Assembly: GCA_016931615.1 (NCBI GenBank)
Contig: JAFGEL010000062.1
Location: 89,837-153,836 of the forward strand
Source: Desulfuromonadales bacterium
GTDB taxonomy: Bacteria > Desulfobacterota > Desulfuromonadia > Desulfuromonadales > Geopsychrobacteraceae
Direction: 5' to 3'
Length of the DNA stretch: 64,000 bases
In this document: one piece after another, positions 40,871 through 51,825 of the stretch
Position numbering within the stretch: the stretch's first letter is position 1
How the letters are laid out: the number at the start of each line of letters is the position of its first letter
Program-made: the position numbers and the translations under genes
The notes under the pieces: model-generated
The model's input: the letters and a program-made list of their open reading frames with translations, nothing else
Told to the model about the DNA's origin: nothing
Databases searched by the model: none

Positions 40871-41908
40871 ATGCTGAAAGTCGCGGTTATCGGTGCAAGT
40901 GGCTATACCGGAGTCGAGTTGCTCCGGATTCTGATTAACCACCCTGAAGTTGAAATTTGCTGTGTTACATCACGCCAGCATGAGGGACAAACGATCAATC
41001 AGGTTTTCCCTTCATTACATGGGTTATGTGACCTGATCTGTGAACCTCTTGATGTCGCTGCGATCTCGTCGCGGGTTGATCTGGTGTTTACCGCTTTGCC
41101 TCATAAGTCAGCCATGGAGGTGATTCCCGGCTTTCTTGATGCGGGGTGCCGGGTCGTCGACCTGTCTGCAGACTATCGTCTCAAAGATCAGCAGGTTTAT
41201 GAAAGCTGGTACCAGACGCACAGCAGCCCGGCTTTATTGAATGAAGCCGTATATGGACTTCCTGAATTGTATCGCGAAGTAATACCGCCGGCCCGCCTGG
41301 TGGCTAATCCGGGTTGCTATCCTACCAGTGTGATTCTCGGGGTAGCCCCGTTGCTGAAGCAGGGACTGATTCAACGCTCCAGCATTATCGTTGACAGCAA
41401 GTCCGGTACCAGCGGTGCCGGACGCAGTGCCAAACAGGGGAGCCTTTACTGCGAGGTCAATGAAGGTTTCAAGGCTTACGCGATTGGTAACCACAGGCAC
41501 ACGCCCGAAATCGAGCAGGAACTTTCATCGTTAGCCGGGGAAAAAATTATCATCAATTTTACTCCGCATCTGCTGCCGGTGAACCGGGGAATTCTGTCGA
41601 CAGCTTATGCCGATCTGGTTGAGGATATTTCCAGTGATGATTTGATTGCGCTGTACAGCGAATTTTATGCTGATGAGCCTTTTGTGAGGATTATGCCGGG
41701 CCGGGAATATCCGAATATCGCTTTTGTGAAGGGGACGAACTTTTGTGATATCGGACTGGTAAGTGACCCAAGGACTCGGCGCGTTATTGTTGTCTCCGCG
41801 ATCGATAATCTGGTGAAAGGCGCTGCCGGACAGGCGGTTCAGAATATGAACCTGATGTGCGGTTTTGATGAACGTCGGGGATTAACGATTGTTCCAACTT
41901 TTCCCTAG
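40871..41908 (+). CDS. argC: N-acetyl-gamma-glutamyl-phosphate reductase
   Basis: Third step of arginine synthesis, NADPH-dependent. The 345 residues contain [40 protein letters not shown], the catalytic Cys motif [34 protein letters not shown] and the His of [13 protein letters not shown]. It is alone; no other arg gene is in the window. It precedes the pseudokinase gene by 74 bases. Confidence 0.97.
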   Translation: MLKVAVIGASGYTGVELLRILINHPEVEICCVTSRQHEGQTINQVFPSLHGLCDLICEPLDVAAISSRVDLVFTALPHKSAMEVIPGFLDAGCRVVDLSADYRLKDQQVYESWYQTHSSPALLNEAVYGLPELYREVIPPARLVANPGCYPTSVILGVAPLLKQGLIQRSSIIVDSKSGTSGAGRSAKQGSLYCEVNEGFKAYAIGNHRHTPEIEQELSSLAGEKIIINFTPHLLPVNRGILSTAYADLVEDISSDDLIALYSEFYADEPFVRIMPGREYPNIAFVKGTNFCDIGLVSDPRTRRVIVVSAIDNLVKGAAGQAVQNMNLMCGFDERRGLTIVPTFP

Positions 41909-41982
41909 CATTTCAAGCCGTTTAGCTTTATTGTTAAAGCCTAATATTAAGCCTAGACCGACGAGCTTTTCTGGTGAGAGTT

Positions 41983-44100
41983 ATGCTTGAACCCGGCGCA
42001 AAATTTGACCGTTATGAGATTGTTGAAGCGCTTCCAGTTCATAACGTTTATCAGAGTTATCTTGTTCATGGCGCTGGTGACGGGGCTGTAAAACTGTTGG
42101 TGTTTGAGCGGGAAAACCTGTTTCAGACAATCAGCCGTCGGCAGTTTATTGAGCAGGCCCAGTGGTTATCAAGCCAGGATTTTCCCGGGGTAGGGCTTCC
42201 TCTGGACACGGGTGAGTATGAAGAACAGCTCTATTGCCTGTTCCCTTGCGTGCCCGGGGCTACCCTCGCTGTAAAATTTGACCAGTTTCAGACTGTCCGG
42301 CATGCTGTTGAACTGCTCAAAAATATTACTGAATCTTTGATAGCTCCCCATGCTGCCGGACTTGTACACGGCAACCTCTCCCCGGAGACTATCAGCCTCG
42401 TCGACGCGAAGCCTTTCCTGGCAGATTTTGCCCTGTCACGGCTGGTCAAGCTGGATTACCAGTCGGGTGTTGATGCACATTACACCAGCCCCGAGCAGGT
42501 CAGGGGTGATGCTGTTGCCTCCCCGGCTGATATATATAGCCTGGGATGCGTATTTTACCGGCTGCTGACCGCCACACCTCCTTACTGTGGGGATGGTCCA
42601 TTTGCTGTTGCTCTGCAGCACGTTCAGGGTGATTTTCCTGCTCTTCCGAATGCCCTGTCAATCTGCCGACCTCTCCTGGAGGCGATGACAAAGACCTCTC
42701 CCGGGGAACGGATTTCCGCTGCGGTATTGCACCGGGAATGTGAACAATTGCTCGCCAAAGAATCCCTCGACATACCGACAGCTGGACCGGAAATGGCCTC
42801 GGATGGCGATGACCAGGTAACGCAATGCCGGCCGGCGGATTCGGCCTCTGTGACAGATGGAGATCTGGCAACGCGCATCGAAGCCCGGCTTAAAGAACAC
42901 GTTTCTAACCTGAACGAACCCGTTCTCAGTGGTGCGGATGATGTTCCCCTTACGGATGCGACTGAAGAACTGGAACATATTTATTCCAGAGAGGATTCTC
43001 CTGTTTGGCGCTATCTGCTGATCCTGCTGGTCGGAATCGCCATCGGTTCGGGGGGTTATTTTCTGTTTTTAAACCAACCTGCTCCCGAAAAACTTGAAAG
43101 TCCGCCGAAAAACCCAAGGGATATTTCAGCAGACCTCGATCAGGCCCTGCTTTCCTGGCAGAATTCGGCTCATCCCGAGGCCGTAAATCTACTCATGAGC
43201 CTGGTCAGTGAATTTCCCGAAGATCCCCGGGCGTATAATAATCTGGCGGTTATATATGCCGCTCAAGGAGACTATGAACAGGCCCGTGATTACCTGGAAC
43301 GGGCTCTCTCGACAGATGCTGACTATGTGACTGTCTACAATAACCTCGGAGCGCTTTATGCCGAGATGGCCAGACATTCCTATGGTAAAGCCTTGCAACT
43401 GGACGAGGTGGGATCGTTGTTGACGCTTCAGGCTTTGTCGAGTCGGGGTGCGGTGCGCTTGACGGCTGCCGGTCAAGCAGAACCAGTGACCTCTCAAGAA
43501 AATGGGAGGGATGACGGAGTTGCCGAGGTGAGTTCCATTGAGACCCCGGCAGTTCGCGACGACGTCCAGTCTCCGGTGTCGGAGGCGATGGCTGTGGCGA
43601 AAGTTGATGCCCAGGAGAGCGCCGAAGTTGGTTCAGATGGTGCTGCCGCAGTCACCGAAATTCAAGAGGGCGAGGCAGCTCAGCCTGAGATTGCCGCTGT
43701 TGAGCCGATTGCGGAAGATGAACCCTCCGCAAATGTTCCTGATTCGGTTGAAAAAGAGAGTGCCGAAGATTTTATCCGGCGGTGGGCACAGGCTTGGTCG
43801 GATCAGGATGTTGTCGCATATCTGAGTTTCTATGACCCGGCGTTTGTTCCTTCTGGAGGTAAAACCAGAGCAGCATGGGAAGCCCAGCGCAAACAACGGA
43901 TCAGCAGGCCGCAGTCAATTGAAGTGTCACTGACTGACATTCGCCTGTCGGGACTGGGCGACGACAAAATTCGTATTGAGGCCGTGCAGCACTATAAAAG
44001 TGATCTCTACTCCGATCAGACCCGCAAAATTTTTGACCTGCAAGAGCATGGCGCCGGCTGGAGTATTCTCAGCGAACGGTCATTGGGGAGTCTCCGTTGA
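41983..44100 (+). CDS. Membrane pseudokinase with TPR and C-terminal NTF2-like domain
   Basis: A 705-residue protein. Residues 8-255 have the Ser/Thr kinase fold with AVKLL (Lys37) and YTSPEQ as the activation-loop APE motif, then PADIYSLGCVFYRLLT. The catalytic HRDLKxxN reads HGNLSPET (129-136), so the catalytic Asp, Lys and Asn are all changed, and DFG reads DFA (148-150). It is therefore very probably inactive as a kinase. A linker leads to one membrane helix (343-363), TPR repeats (about 390-475), an Ala/Glu-rich linker and an NTF2-like domain (594-705). This puts the kinase part in the cytoplasm and the rest outside. The ATG at 41983 follows GGTGAG. Its stop overlaps the TTG start of the next gene, so the two are translationally coupled. 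Confidence 0.82.
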   Translation: MLEPGAKFDRYEIVEALPVHNVYQSYLVHGAGDGAVKLLVFERENLFQTISRRQFIEQAQWLSSQDFPGVGLPLDTGEYEEQLYCLFPCVPGATLAVKFDQFQTVRHAVELLKNITESLIAPHAAGLVHGNLSPETISLVDAKPFLADFALSRLVKLDYQSGVDAHYTSPEQVRGDAVASPADIYSLGCVFYRLLTATPPYCGDGPFAVALQHVQGDFPALPNALSICRPLLEAMTKTSPGERISAAVLHRECEQLLAKESLDIPTAGPEMASDGDDQVTQCRPADSASVTDGDLATRIEARLKEHVSNLNEPVLSGADDVPLTDATEELEHIYSREDSPVWRYLLILLVGIAIGSGGYFLFLNQPAPEKLESPPKNPRDISADLDQALLSWQNSAHPEAVNLLMSLVSEFPEDPRAYNNLAVIYAAQGDYEQARDYLERALSTDADYVTVYNNLGALYAEMARHSYGKALQLDEVGSLLTLQALSSRGAVRLTAAGQAEPVTSQENGRDDGVAEVSSIETPAVRDDVQSPVSEAMAVAKVDAQESAEVGSDGAAAVTEIQEGEAAQPEIAAVEPIAEDEPSANVPDSVEKESAEDFIRRWAQAWSDQDVVAYLSFYDPAFVPSGGKTRAAWEAQRKQRISRPQSIEVSLTDIRLSGLGDDKIRIEAVQHYKSDLYSDQTRKIFDLQEHGAGWSILSERSLGSLR

Positions 44101-45449
44101 CGGCCCGGCGAATCACCATCTCCTTGTTTTTCATCACCCTGCTGGGTTTGACCGGGGCCAAAGTCGGGGCTCTCTGGTCACTGCAGTCCGAGGGTGAAAT
44201 CGTCACTCAACCGCACCCCTCATTGACCCTTCAGGAGAACAACCTGTCTCCGGTTTCTCCTGTCAGTGCTCAAAATCAGGCTATTCTCGATCGTCTCGAT
44301 CAGCGGCAGAAGCGGAATCCCGACGATCATGAAGCCAGTCTTCTCACGGGGCTTCTGCTCTTTCAGGGCGGTGATGTCGACGCCGCAATCAATGAACTGT
44401 CAGAGTTGGCACAACGTGCTCCTCAATTTAAGTTAGCCCATCTGATTCTTGGAGACCTGCTGATTGCCCGCTTTGATCAACTCAAGGTCATCGGTGGGAC
44501 CCTGGCGGAAACTCCGATGAACTCGGTACAACACCAACGCCTGTCGCAATTGCAGAGTGAAGCCCGCGTCCGCCTGCAGGGGTATTTGTCTTTGACGGAA
44601 GGGCAGATGATCCCGAGAAATCTCATGGCGCTGAGTTCACAGGTGAAGCATGCTCTGGTTGTCGATAAAAGTAAAAACAGGCTGTACGTTTATCGTAATG
44701 CAGGAACGGGACTGCCTCCGCAACCTGTGGATGACTTCTATATTGTTCTCGGCAAAAAAACCGGCGATAAGATGTATGAGGGGGATTTGAAAACACCCAA
44801 CGGAGTTTACTTTGTGACCAGTTATCTGCCGGACGAGAGGTTGCCGGCACTTTACGGCAGCGGGGCCTTTCCGGTGAACTATCCGAATGAACTTGATCGG
44901 CGGTTGACAAAAACAGGGGGCGGAATCTGGCTACACGGCACGGAAAAAACTCTTTACAGCCGACCGCCACTGGACAGTGAAGGCTGTGTCGTCCTGACGA
45001 ACGAAGAGTTCTCCCGGATTGCCCAATATGTTGAAACCGGGAAAACCCCGGTGATTATCAATGAGTCCGTTGATTGGATTTCAAGTCGCGAATGGCTCGA
45101 TGCGAATATAGAAGTGCAGTCTGCACTGGAAACTTGGCGGCAAAACTGGGAAAAAGCCAATTTGGATTCCTACCTGGACATGTATTCGCGAGATTTCTGG
45201 GCCAACGGTCATGACAACAGCAGCTGGAAGAAGTACAAAAAACAGGTTTTTGCCGGTAAAACCTATCAGAAAATTGATTTATCCGAACTGTCGTTACTGG
45301 CCTATCCGCGTCATGAAAAAGGTCCGTTGGTGGTGGCAAACTTCGTTCAGCACTACCGGTCCAACAATTTTAACGGAGACATGCAGAAACGTCTCTACCT
45401 CGTTAAAGAACAGAATCGCTGGAAAGTCCTTTATGAAGGGCAGCAGTAG
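44097..45449 (+). CDS. L,D-transpeptidase (YkuD) family protein, Csd6/Pgp2-like, with NTF2-like C terminus
   Basis: A 450-residue exported protein: N-terminal membrane anchor or signal (ITISLFFITLLGLTGAKVGA) and a helical region with TPR-like repeats (60-165). The YkuD domain (185-322) has the catalytic motif IWLHGTEKT, with 13 residues to SEGC, where Cys297 would be the nucleophile. An NTF2-like domain occupies 340-450. This layout resembles the peptidoglycan L,D-carboxypeptidases Csd6 and Pgp2 that shape helical cells, but the family also makes 3-3 cross-links, so which reaction applies is open. TTG 44097 overlaps the upstream stop, with GGGGAG six bases before it. The C-terminal domain resembles that of the pseudokinase. 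Confidence 0.85.
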   Translation: MTARRITISLFFITLLGLTGAKVGALWSLQSEGEIVTQPHPSLTLQENNLSPVSPVSAQNQAILDRLDQRQKRNPDDHEASLLTGLLLFQGGDVDAAINELSELAQRAPQFKLAHLILGDLLIARFDQLKVIGGTLAETPMNSVQHQRLSQLQSEARVRLQGYLSLTEGQMIPRNLMALSSQVKHALVVDKSKNRLYVYRNAGTGLPPQPVDDFYIVLGKKTGDKMYEGDLKTPNGVYFVTSYLPDERLPALYGSGAFPVNYPNELDRRLTKTGGGIWLHGTEKTLYSRPPLDSEGCVVLTNEEFSRIAQYVETGKTPVIINESVDWISSREWLDANIEVQSALETWRQNWEKANLDSYLDMYSRDFWANGHDNSSWKKYKKQVFAGKTYQKIDLSELSLLAYPRHEKGPLVVANFVQHYRSNNFNGDMQKRLYLVKEQNRWKVLYEGQQ

Positions 45450-45460
45450 GGTTTTTCCGA

Positions 45461-45682
45461 TCACCCTTCCAGAAAATCATTGAGCTCGTTCAGCAACTGC
45501 TCCAGATCCAACTGGTAGTGTTCGGCTACCTCTTCCAATTTGCTGAAAAGCATTTCGCAACAGATGCATTCCCCTGCCACATGGTCATATTTTTTCAGAA
45601 CGTTCTCAGTTCCTTCAAACGCAGTGAAAATGTCCAGGAGTGTCATATCAGCAAATATGCGCTGTATTGTGCCAGGTTTCAT
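45461..45682 (-). CDS. Small DUF1858-like protein
   Basis: A 73-residue protein with the DUF1858 outline: MTLLDIFTAF, then GTENVLKKYD, a Cys motif CICC (residues 39-42) and a C-terminal helix pair KLEEVAEHYQLDLEQLLNELN. In other members the Cys pair belongs to a domain linked to hybrid-cluster-like or sulfur-related proteins; the role of the stand-alone form is unknown. It is convergent with the L,D-transpeptidase-family gene, with only 11 bases between stops. Confidence 0.72.
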   Translation of the reverse strand: MKPGTIQRIFADMTLLDIFTAFEGTENVLKKYDHVAGECICCEMLFSKLEEVAEHYQLDLEQLLNELNDFLEG

Positions 45683-46024
45683 TATTAGACCTTTGCCGGT
45701 TAAGGCTGCGTTCGTCAGCCTGGGATGATCGTTTCAATTGATTATGCCAGACCGGGGTGAATCGACAAACCGAATTTCAAATGATTGCACCCTCCAGCGA
45801 AACTATTGAACAGGATACTGTCTGAATCTCCGTTGTGAGGTGTTCGGAGGGGATTCTGTCGGTTTGTGGAGCGCAGCTAGTCCTGTGGAAAGGTGGTAAA
45901 TTCAAAGGCTGAAAGGAAAAATAACAGCTGATTTTGCAGTTGTTACCCGCTTTGAAAAGAAATTGACTTTGACTTCTTTCTATGATTTTCTAGAGCGCTG
46001 TTTGGCTGGATTTAGGCGCGTTTC
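45683..46024. other. 342-base gap upstream of queA, no gene seen
   Basis: No convincing reading frame, tRNA or known riboswitch is visible. There is a bulged stem pairing GAATC-TCCG (about 45825-45833) with CGGA-GGGATTC (about 45846-45857), and an A+T-rich stretch after 45900. No preQ1 riboswitch motif is evident, although queA is the next gene. The DUF1858-like gene and queA diverge here, so both promoters should lie within it. Confidence 0.4.
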
Positions 46025-48200
<2,176 letters not shown>

Positions 48201-48250
48201 CATAGCGCGGGCAAGATTTGAATTAAAGACCATTCAAGGAGGATACACCG

Positions 48251-48559
48251 ATGGCAACAGAAGCATTTGCAATGGCAGGAAACGCAGCAGCACAGGGACA
48301 GCAGGGTGGATACCAGGGAATCATCATGCTGGTGGCCATGTTCGCCATATTTTATTTTCTGCTTATCAGGCCGCAGCAGAAACGCGCCAAGCAGCACAAA
48401 GAACTGGTGGGCAATTTAAAAGCCGGTGACACGATTGTAACAGCGGGTGGGATTCATGGGAAAATTTCTGCTGTCGAGGACCTGACCGTGACCATCGAGG
48501 TTGCAACCGGGGTTAAAATCAAAATGAATCGTTCATCAATTACCGAGGTCAAACAATAA
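48251..48559 (+). CDS. yajC: Preprotein translocase accessory protein YajC
   Basis: Small inner-membrane partner of SecDF. The 102 residues have one membrane helix (IIMLVAMFAIFYFLLIRPQQ), the family motif RPQQKRAKQHKELVGNL, and GDTIVTAGGIHGKI in the cytoplasmic domain. AAGGAGG precedes the ATG. It continues the queA-tgt-sec operon. Confidence 0.96.
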   Translation: MATEAFAMAGNAAAQGQQGGYQGIIMLVAMFAIFYFLLIRPQQKRAKQHKELVGNLKAGDTIVTAGGIHGKISAVEDLTVTIEVATGVKIKMNRSSITEVKQ

Positions 48560-48625
48560 TTCCACTATAATTAGAGCATTTTCTCAGCTCAATTTGTTTT
48601 AAGTTTACAGGGAGATACAAAGCAG

Positions 48626-50224
48626 ATGTCCAATAGTCTAAAACTCAGGGGGGGGCTGGTTATATTCTGTCTGATCCTGTCTGTCTTGGCGATTGCTCCG
48701 ACATTGACGCAGGGCAACTTGCCGCAATGGTGGCTCAACACCTTCGGCCCGATTCAATTAGGTCTTGATCTTCAGGGTGGTATGCACCTGGTGCTCGGTG
48801 TTGATGTCGATAAGGCCGTTGAAAGTCGCGTCGATACCGTCATTGATCAGACTGAAACTCTGTTGCGCGAAAAGGATATTATTTTCAAGCGCGTGGAGAG
48901 ACGCCAGGGAGATCGTCTGGTTGTGCTTGTCTATGACCAGGAGGAAGGGGCCAAGGTTGATGCCCTGATGGCTGAAGATTTTCCTTCTCTTGAGGCGGAA
49001 ACCTTTTCCGGGGTCGGTGGCTATATCGAAAAGCATTATCGCCTGAGTGATGGCGAAATCGAAAACATCAAAGACTATGCCGTTCGTCAGGCCCTCGAGA
49101 CAATGCGCAATCGCGTCGACCAGTTCGGCGTCAGTGAGCCGACCCTGCAGCGCCAGAGCGGCAATCGGATTCTCATTCAGCTCCCTGGGGTTGAGGATCC
49201 GGAGCGGGCTATTTCACTGTTGGGTAAGACTGCACGGCTTGAATTTAAAATGGTCGATGAAACAGCCAATATTCAGGATGCCGTTGCCGGGAAATTACCT
49301 CCGGGAACGCAACTTCTCTACGAACGCAACATCAACCGGTCAACGGGGGCTGAAACGGAAACCCCGCTGGTTGTGGTTGACAAAACAGTTCTTACCGGAG
49401 ATCTCCTGTCGGATGCCAACGTGCGCATCGATACCCGTTTCAACGAGCCCTACGTGGCCATTGATTTCAACGCGGTGGGAGCCAAGCGGTTTGATCAGAT
49501 TACCGCGGCCAATGTCGGTAAGCGGATGGCGATTGTGCTGGATGATACCGTCTATTCCGCACCGGTCATTCGTGAGCGGATTGCCGGGGGCAGTGCCCAG
49601 ATTTCAGGCTCCTTTACCTCTCAGGAAGCCACCGACCTGGCTATCGTCCTGCGTGCCGGATCTCTGCCGGCACCGGTTAAGATTCTGGAAAACCGCACAG
49701 TCGGCCCGTCCCTGGGGCAGGACTCGATTGATAAAGGGATAAAGTCAATCTGGGTCGGGGGCGTTCTGGTCGTTCTGGCCATGCTCATCTATTATCAGCT
49801 CTCAGGACTCGTAGCCGTCGCTGCACTGAGTTTGAATCTGCTGTTTATCTCGGCCATGTTGTCGATGTTCGGGGCGACTCTCACTCTGCCCGGCTTGGCG
49901 GGGATTGTTCTTACCGTCGGGATGGCGGTTGATGCCAATGTTCTCATTTTTGAACGGATTCGTGAGGAAATACGTCTCGGCCGAGCGCCGAAACTGGCTT
50001 TGGATTCCGGTTACAGTAAAGCTTTTCTGACCATTATCGATGCGAACCTGACCACCCTTCTGGCGGCTCTGGTTCTGTTCCAGTTCGGCACCGGGCCGGT
50101 GCGCGGCTTTGCCGTGACCCTGTCGATCGGTATTGTCGCTTCGCTGTTTACCGCGATTTTCGTTTCACGGGTTATCTTTGATCTTTTCTTGAAGGGCCGC
50201 GATATCAAGCGGCTGAGTATATAA
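48626..50224 (+). CDS. secD: Protein translocase subunit SecD
   Basis: Uses the proton gradient to pull exported proteins through SecYEG. The 532 residues show an N-terminal membrane helix, the D1 motif LGLDLQGGMHLVLGVD, a large periplasmic P1 domain (to about residue 340) and five C-terminal membrane helices with VGMAVDANVLIFERIREE. It is followed by SecF after 13 bases. Confidence 0.97.
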   Translation: MSNSLKLRGGLVIFCLILSVLAIAPTLTQGNLPQWWLNTFGPIQLGLDLQGGMHLVLGVDVDKAVESRVDTVIDQTETLLREKDIIFKRVERRQGDRLVVLVYDQEEGAKVDALMAEDFPSLEAETFSGVGGYIEKHYRLSDGEIENIKDYAVRQALETMRNRVDQFGVSEPTLQRQSGNRILIQLPGVEDPERAISLLGKTARLEFKMVDETANIQDAVAGKLPPGTQLLYERNINRSTGAETETPLVVVDKTVLTGDLLSDANVRIDTRFNEPYVAIDFNAVGAKRFDQITAANVGKRMAIVLDDTVYSAPVIRERIAGGSAQISGSFTSQEATDLAIVLRAGSLPAPVKILENRTVGPSLGQDSIDKGIKSIWVGGVLVVLAMLIYYQLSGLVAVAALSLNLLFISAMLSMFGATLTLPGLAGIVLTVGMAVDANVLIFERIREEIRLGRAPKLALDSGYSKAFLTIIDANLTTLLAALVLFQFGTGPVRGFAVTLSIGIVASLFTAIFVSRVIFDLFLKGRDIKRLSI

Positions 50225-50237
50225 GGAGGCTGGCGGC

Positions 50238-51137
50238 ATGCAGCTGATCAAGCCGGATGTAAATATTGATTTTGTGGGCAAGCGGAAAATGGCCCTGATT
50301 TTTTCAGTTATCCTTATCCTGGTCGGTTTGGGTTCCCTGCTGGTCAAGGGGGGGCCGAACTACGGGATTGACTTTGCCGGAGGAACCCTGGTTCAGGTGC
50401 AATTTCAACAACCGACCGATGCGGCAGCGATTAAAAAAGCTCTTGAGGGCTTGAACCTGGGGAATCCGGTCGTTCAACGTTTCGGTGATAACCAGAATGA
50501 ATTTCTGATCCGCGTCGAACAGGCTTCAACTGAGCTCAAAGGGCTTTCAACCCAGATTCAGTCGGCTCTTGAAGCGACTTACGCTAAAGGTCAGGTCGAT
50601 ATTCGTCGCGTTGAGATGGTCGGGCCCCAGGTCGGCAAGGACTTGCGCAGCAAGGGGCTCAAAGCGATCTTTTACGCTATGCTCGGGATTCTGGTCTATA
50701 TTTCCTGGCGGTTTGAATTCAGGTTCGCGGTGGGGGCCATTATCGCCCTGGTCCATGACGTCCTGATTACCCTGGGTGCTTTCAGTGTTTTCGGCAAGGA
50801 AATCGATCTGCCGATCATCGCCGCCTTTCTGGCGATTATCGGTTATTCATTGAATGACACCATCATTGTTTATGATCGTATCAGGGAGAATCTGGGGAAA
50901 CACAACAAGGAACCTTTCTCTTTTGTGGTCAATCGCAGCATCAATGAAACCCTGTCCCGCACCCTGTTGACTTCGGGGACAACCCTTCTGGTTATTCTGG
51001 CCCTGTTTATTCTCGGTGGCGGAGTGATCCATAACTTTGCTTTCGCCATGCTCGTCGGGGTATTAATCGGGACCTATTCTTCAATCTTTGTTGCCAGCCC
51101 GGTGTTGATTTTGTGGCAGCAGAAGAAGGTTAAATAA
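50238..51137 (+). CDS. secF: Protein translocase subunit SecF
   Basis: Partner of SecD, 299 residues. Visible are NYGIDFAGGTLVQVQF (D1-type motif), MVGPQVGKDLRSKGLKAIF and the membrane core with IGYSLNDTIIVYDRIREN and RTLLTSGTTLLVILALFILGG (split here for length). AAGGAGG precedes the ATG. The SecDF split is normal for Gram-negatives. Confidence 0.97.
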   Translation: MQLIKPDVNIDFVGKRKMALIFSVILILVGLGSLLVKGGPNYGIDFAGGTLVQVQFQQPTDAAAIKKALEGLNLGNPVVQRFGDNQNEFLIRVEQASTELKGLSTQIQSALEATYAKGQVDIRRVEMVGPQVGKDLRSKGLKAIFYAMLGILVYISWRFEFRFAVGAIIALVHDVLITLGAFSVFGKEIDLPIIAAFLAIIGYSLNDTIIVYDRIRENLGKHNKEPFSFVVNRSINETLSRTLLTSGTTLLVILALFILGGGVIHNFAFAMLVGVLIGTYSSIFVASPVLILWQQKKVK

Positions 51138-51168
51138 AAAATCGAGCGATGCAAAGGACGTGGGCTGA

Positions 51169-51762
51169 ATGAAAAAAGAGACGATCTTTTTTGCCGCTAT
51201 CGCCCTGGCTGTCGGGGTGCTTATCGGGGTGATTTATTCAAATCAGAAAAAAGATACTCCTCAAACTTCATCGACCTCGCTACCACCCCTTCAGGCTCCG
51301 GTGAATCACCAGCAGCAGATCACCATGCTGGAAGGGATTGTTGCCCGGGAACCGGATAACCGTAACGCATGGATTCAATTGGGACACAATTATTTTGATG
51401 CCAATGAGCCTATGCCGGCGATAGATGCTTATGCCAAGGCGCTGGCCCTGGATCCTGATGATCCGGATATTTTGACTGACCAGGGGGTCATGTACCGGCG
51501 GGTCGGCTGGTATGATAAGGCGATCGTTAATTTCCAAAAAGCCTATCAGCTGAACAACCGTCATCAGCAGAGTCTTTACAACCTGGGTATTGTGTATCGC
51601 TACGATCTTCAGGATTTTGACAAAGCGATGGACGCCTGGAACCGTTTCATCGCCTTAAATCCGAGCGGTCCCGGAGCAGAGAAAGTTCGGGCTGAACTCG
51701 ATTTTTTGAAAAATCATCCCCAATTACCACAACCATCACAACCACTTCCAAGCCCTAATTAG
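51169..51762 (+). CDS. Membrane-anchored TPR protein
   Basis: A 197-residue protein with an N-terminal membrane helix (FFAAIALAVGVLIGVIY), a Ser/Pro/Gln-rich linker, about three TPR repeats between residues 46 and 160 (AWIQLGHNYFDANEPMPAID is the first), and a Pro/Gln-rich tail. It lies 31 bases after secF and ends at a terminator, so it is the last gene of the queA-sec stretch before recJ. Most such proteins are envelope scaffolds; a link to SecDF is suggested only by position. Confidence 0.8.
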   Translation: MKKETIFFAAIALAVGVLIGVIYSNQKKDTPQTSSTSLPPLQAPVNHQQQITMLEGIVAREPDNRNAWIQLGHNYFDANEPMPAIDAYAKALALDPDDPDILTDQGVMYRRVGWYDKAIVNFQKAYQLNNRHQQSLYNLGIVYRYDLQDFDKAMDAWNRFIALNPSGPGAEKVRAELDFLKNHPQLPQPSQPLPSPN

Positions 51763-51775
51763 TGTTGTTTTCATT

Positions 51776-51807
51776 CAGGCCGGGGACTTTTTCCCGGCCT
51801 GTTTTTT
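51776..51807 (+). terminator. Terminator between the TPR protein and recJ
   Basis: Stem CAGGCCGGGGA / TTCCCGGCCTG (one G-T pair) with a T run of six. recJ begins 18 bases later, so its promoter must lie at or before this element unless there is read-through. Confidence 0.85.
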
Positions 51808-51825
51808 CATGCTTTCAGGATCGAC

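Noticed and set aside
45683-46024. preQ1 riboswitch before queA
   Set aside because: I could not find the short C-rich stem and A-rich tail of class I or the class II pattern.
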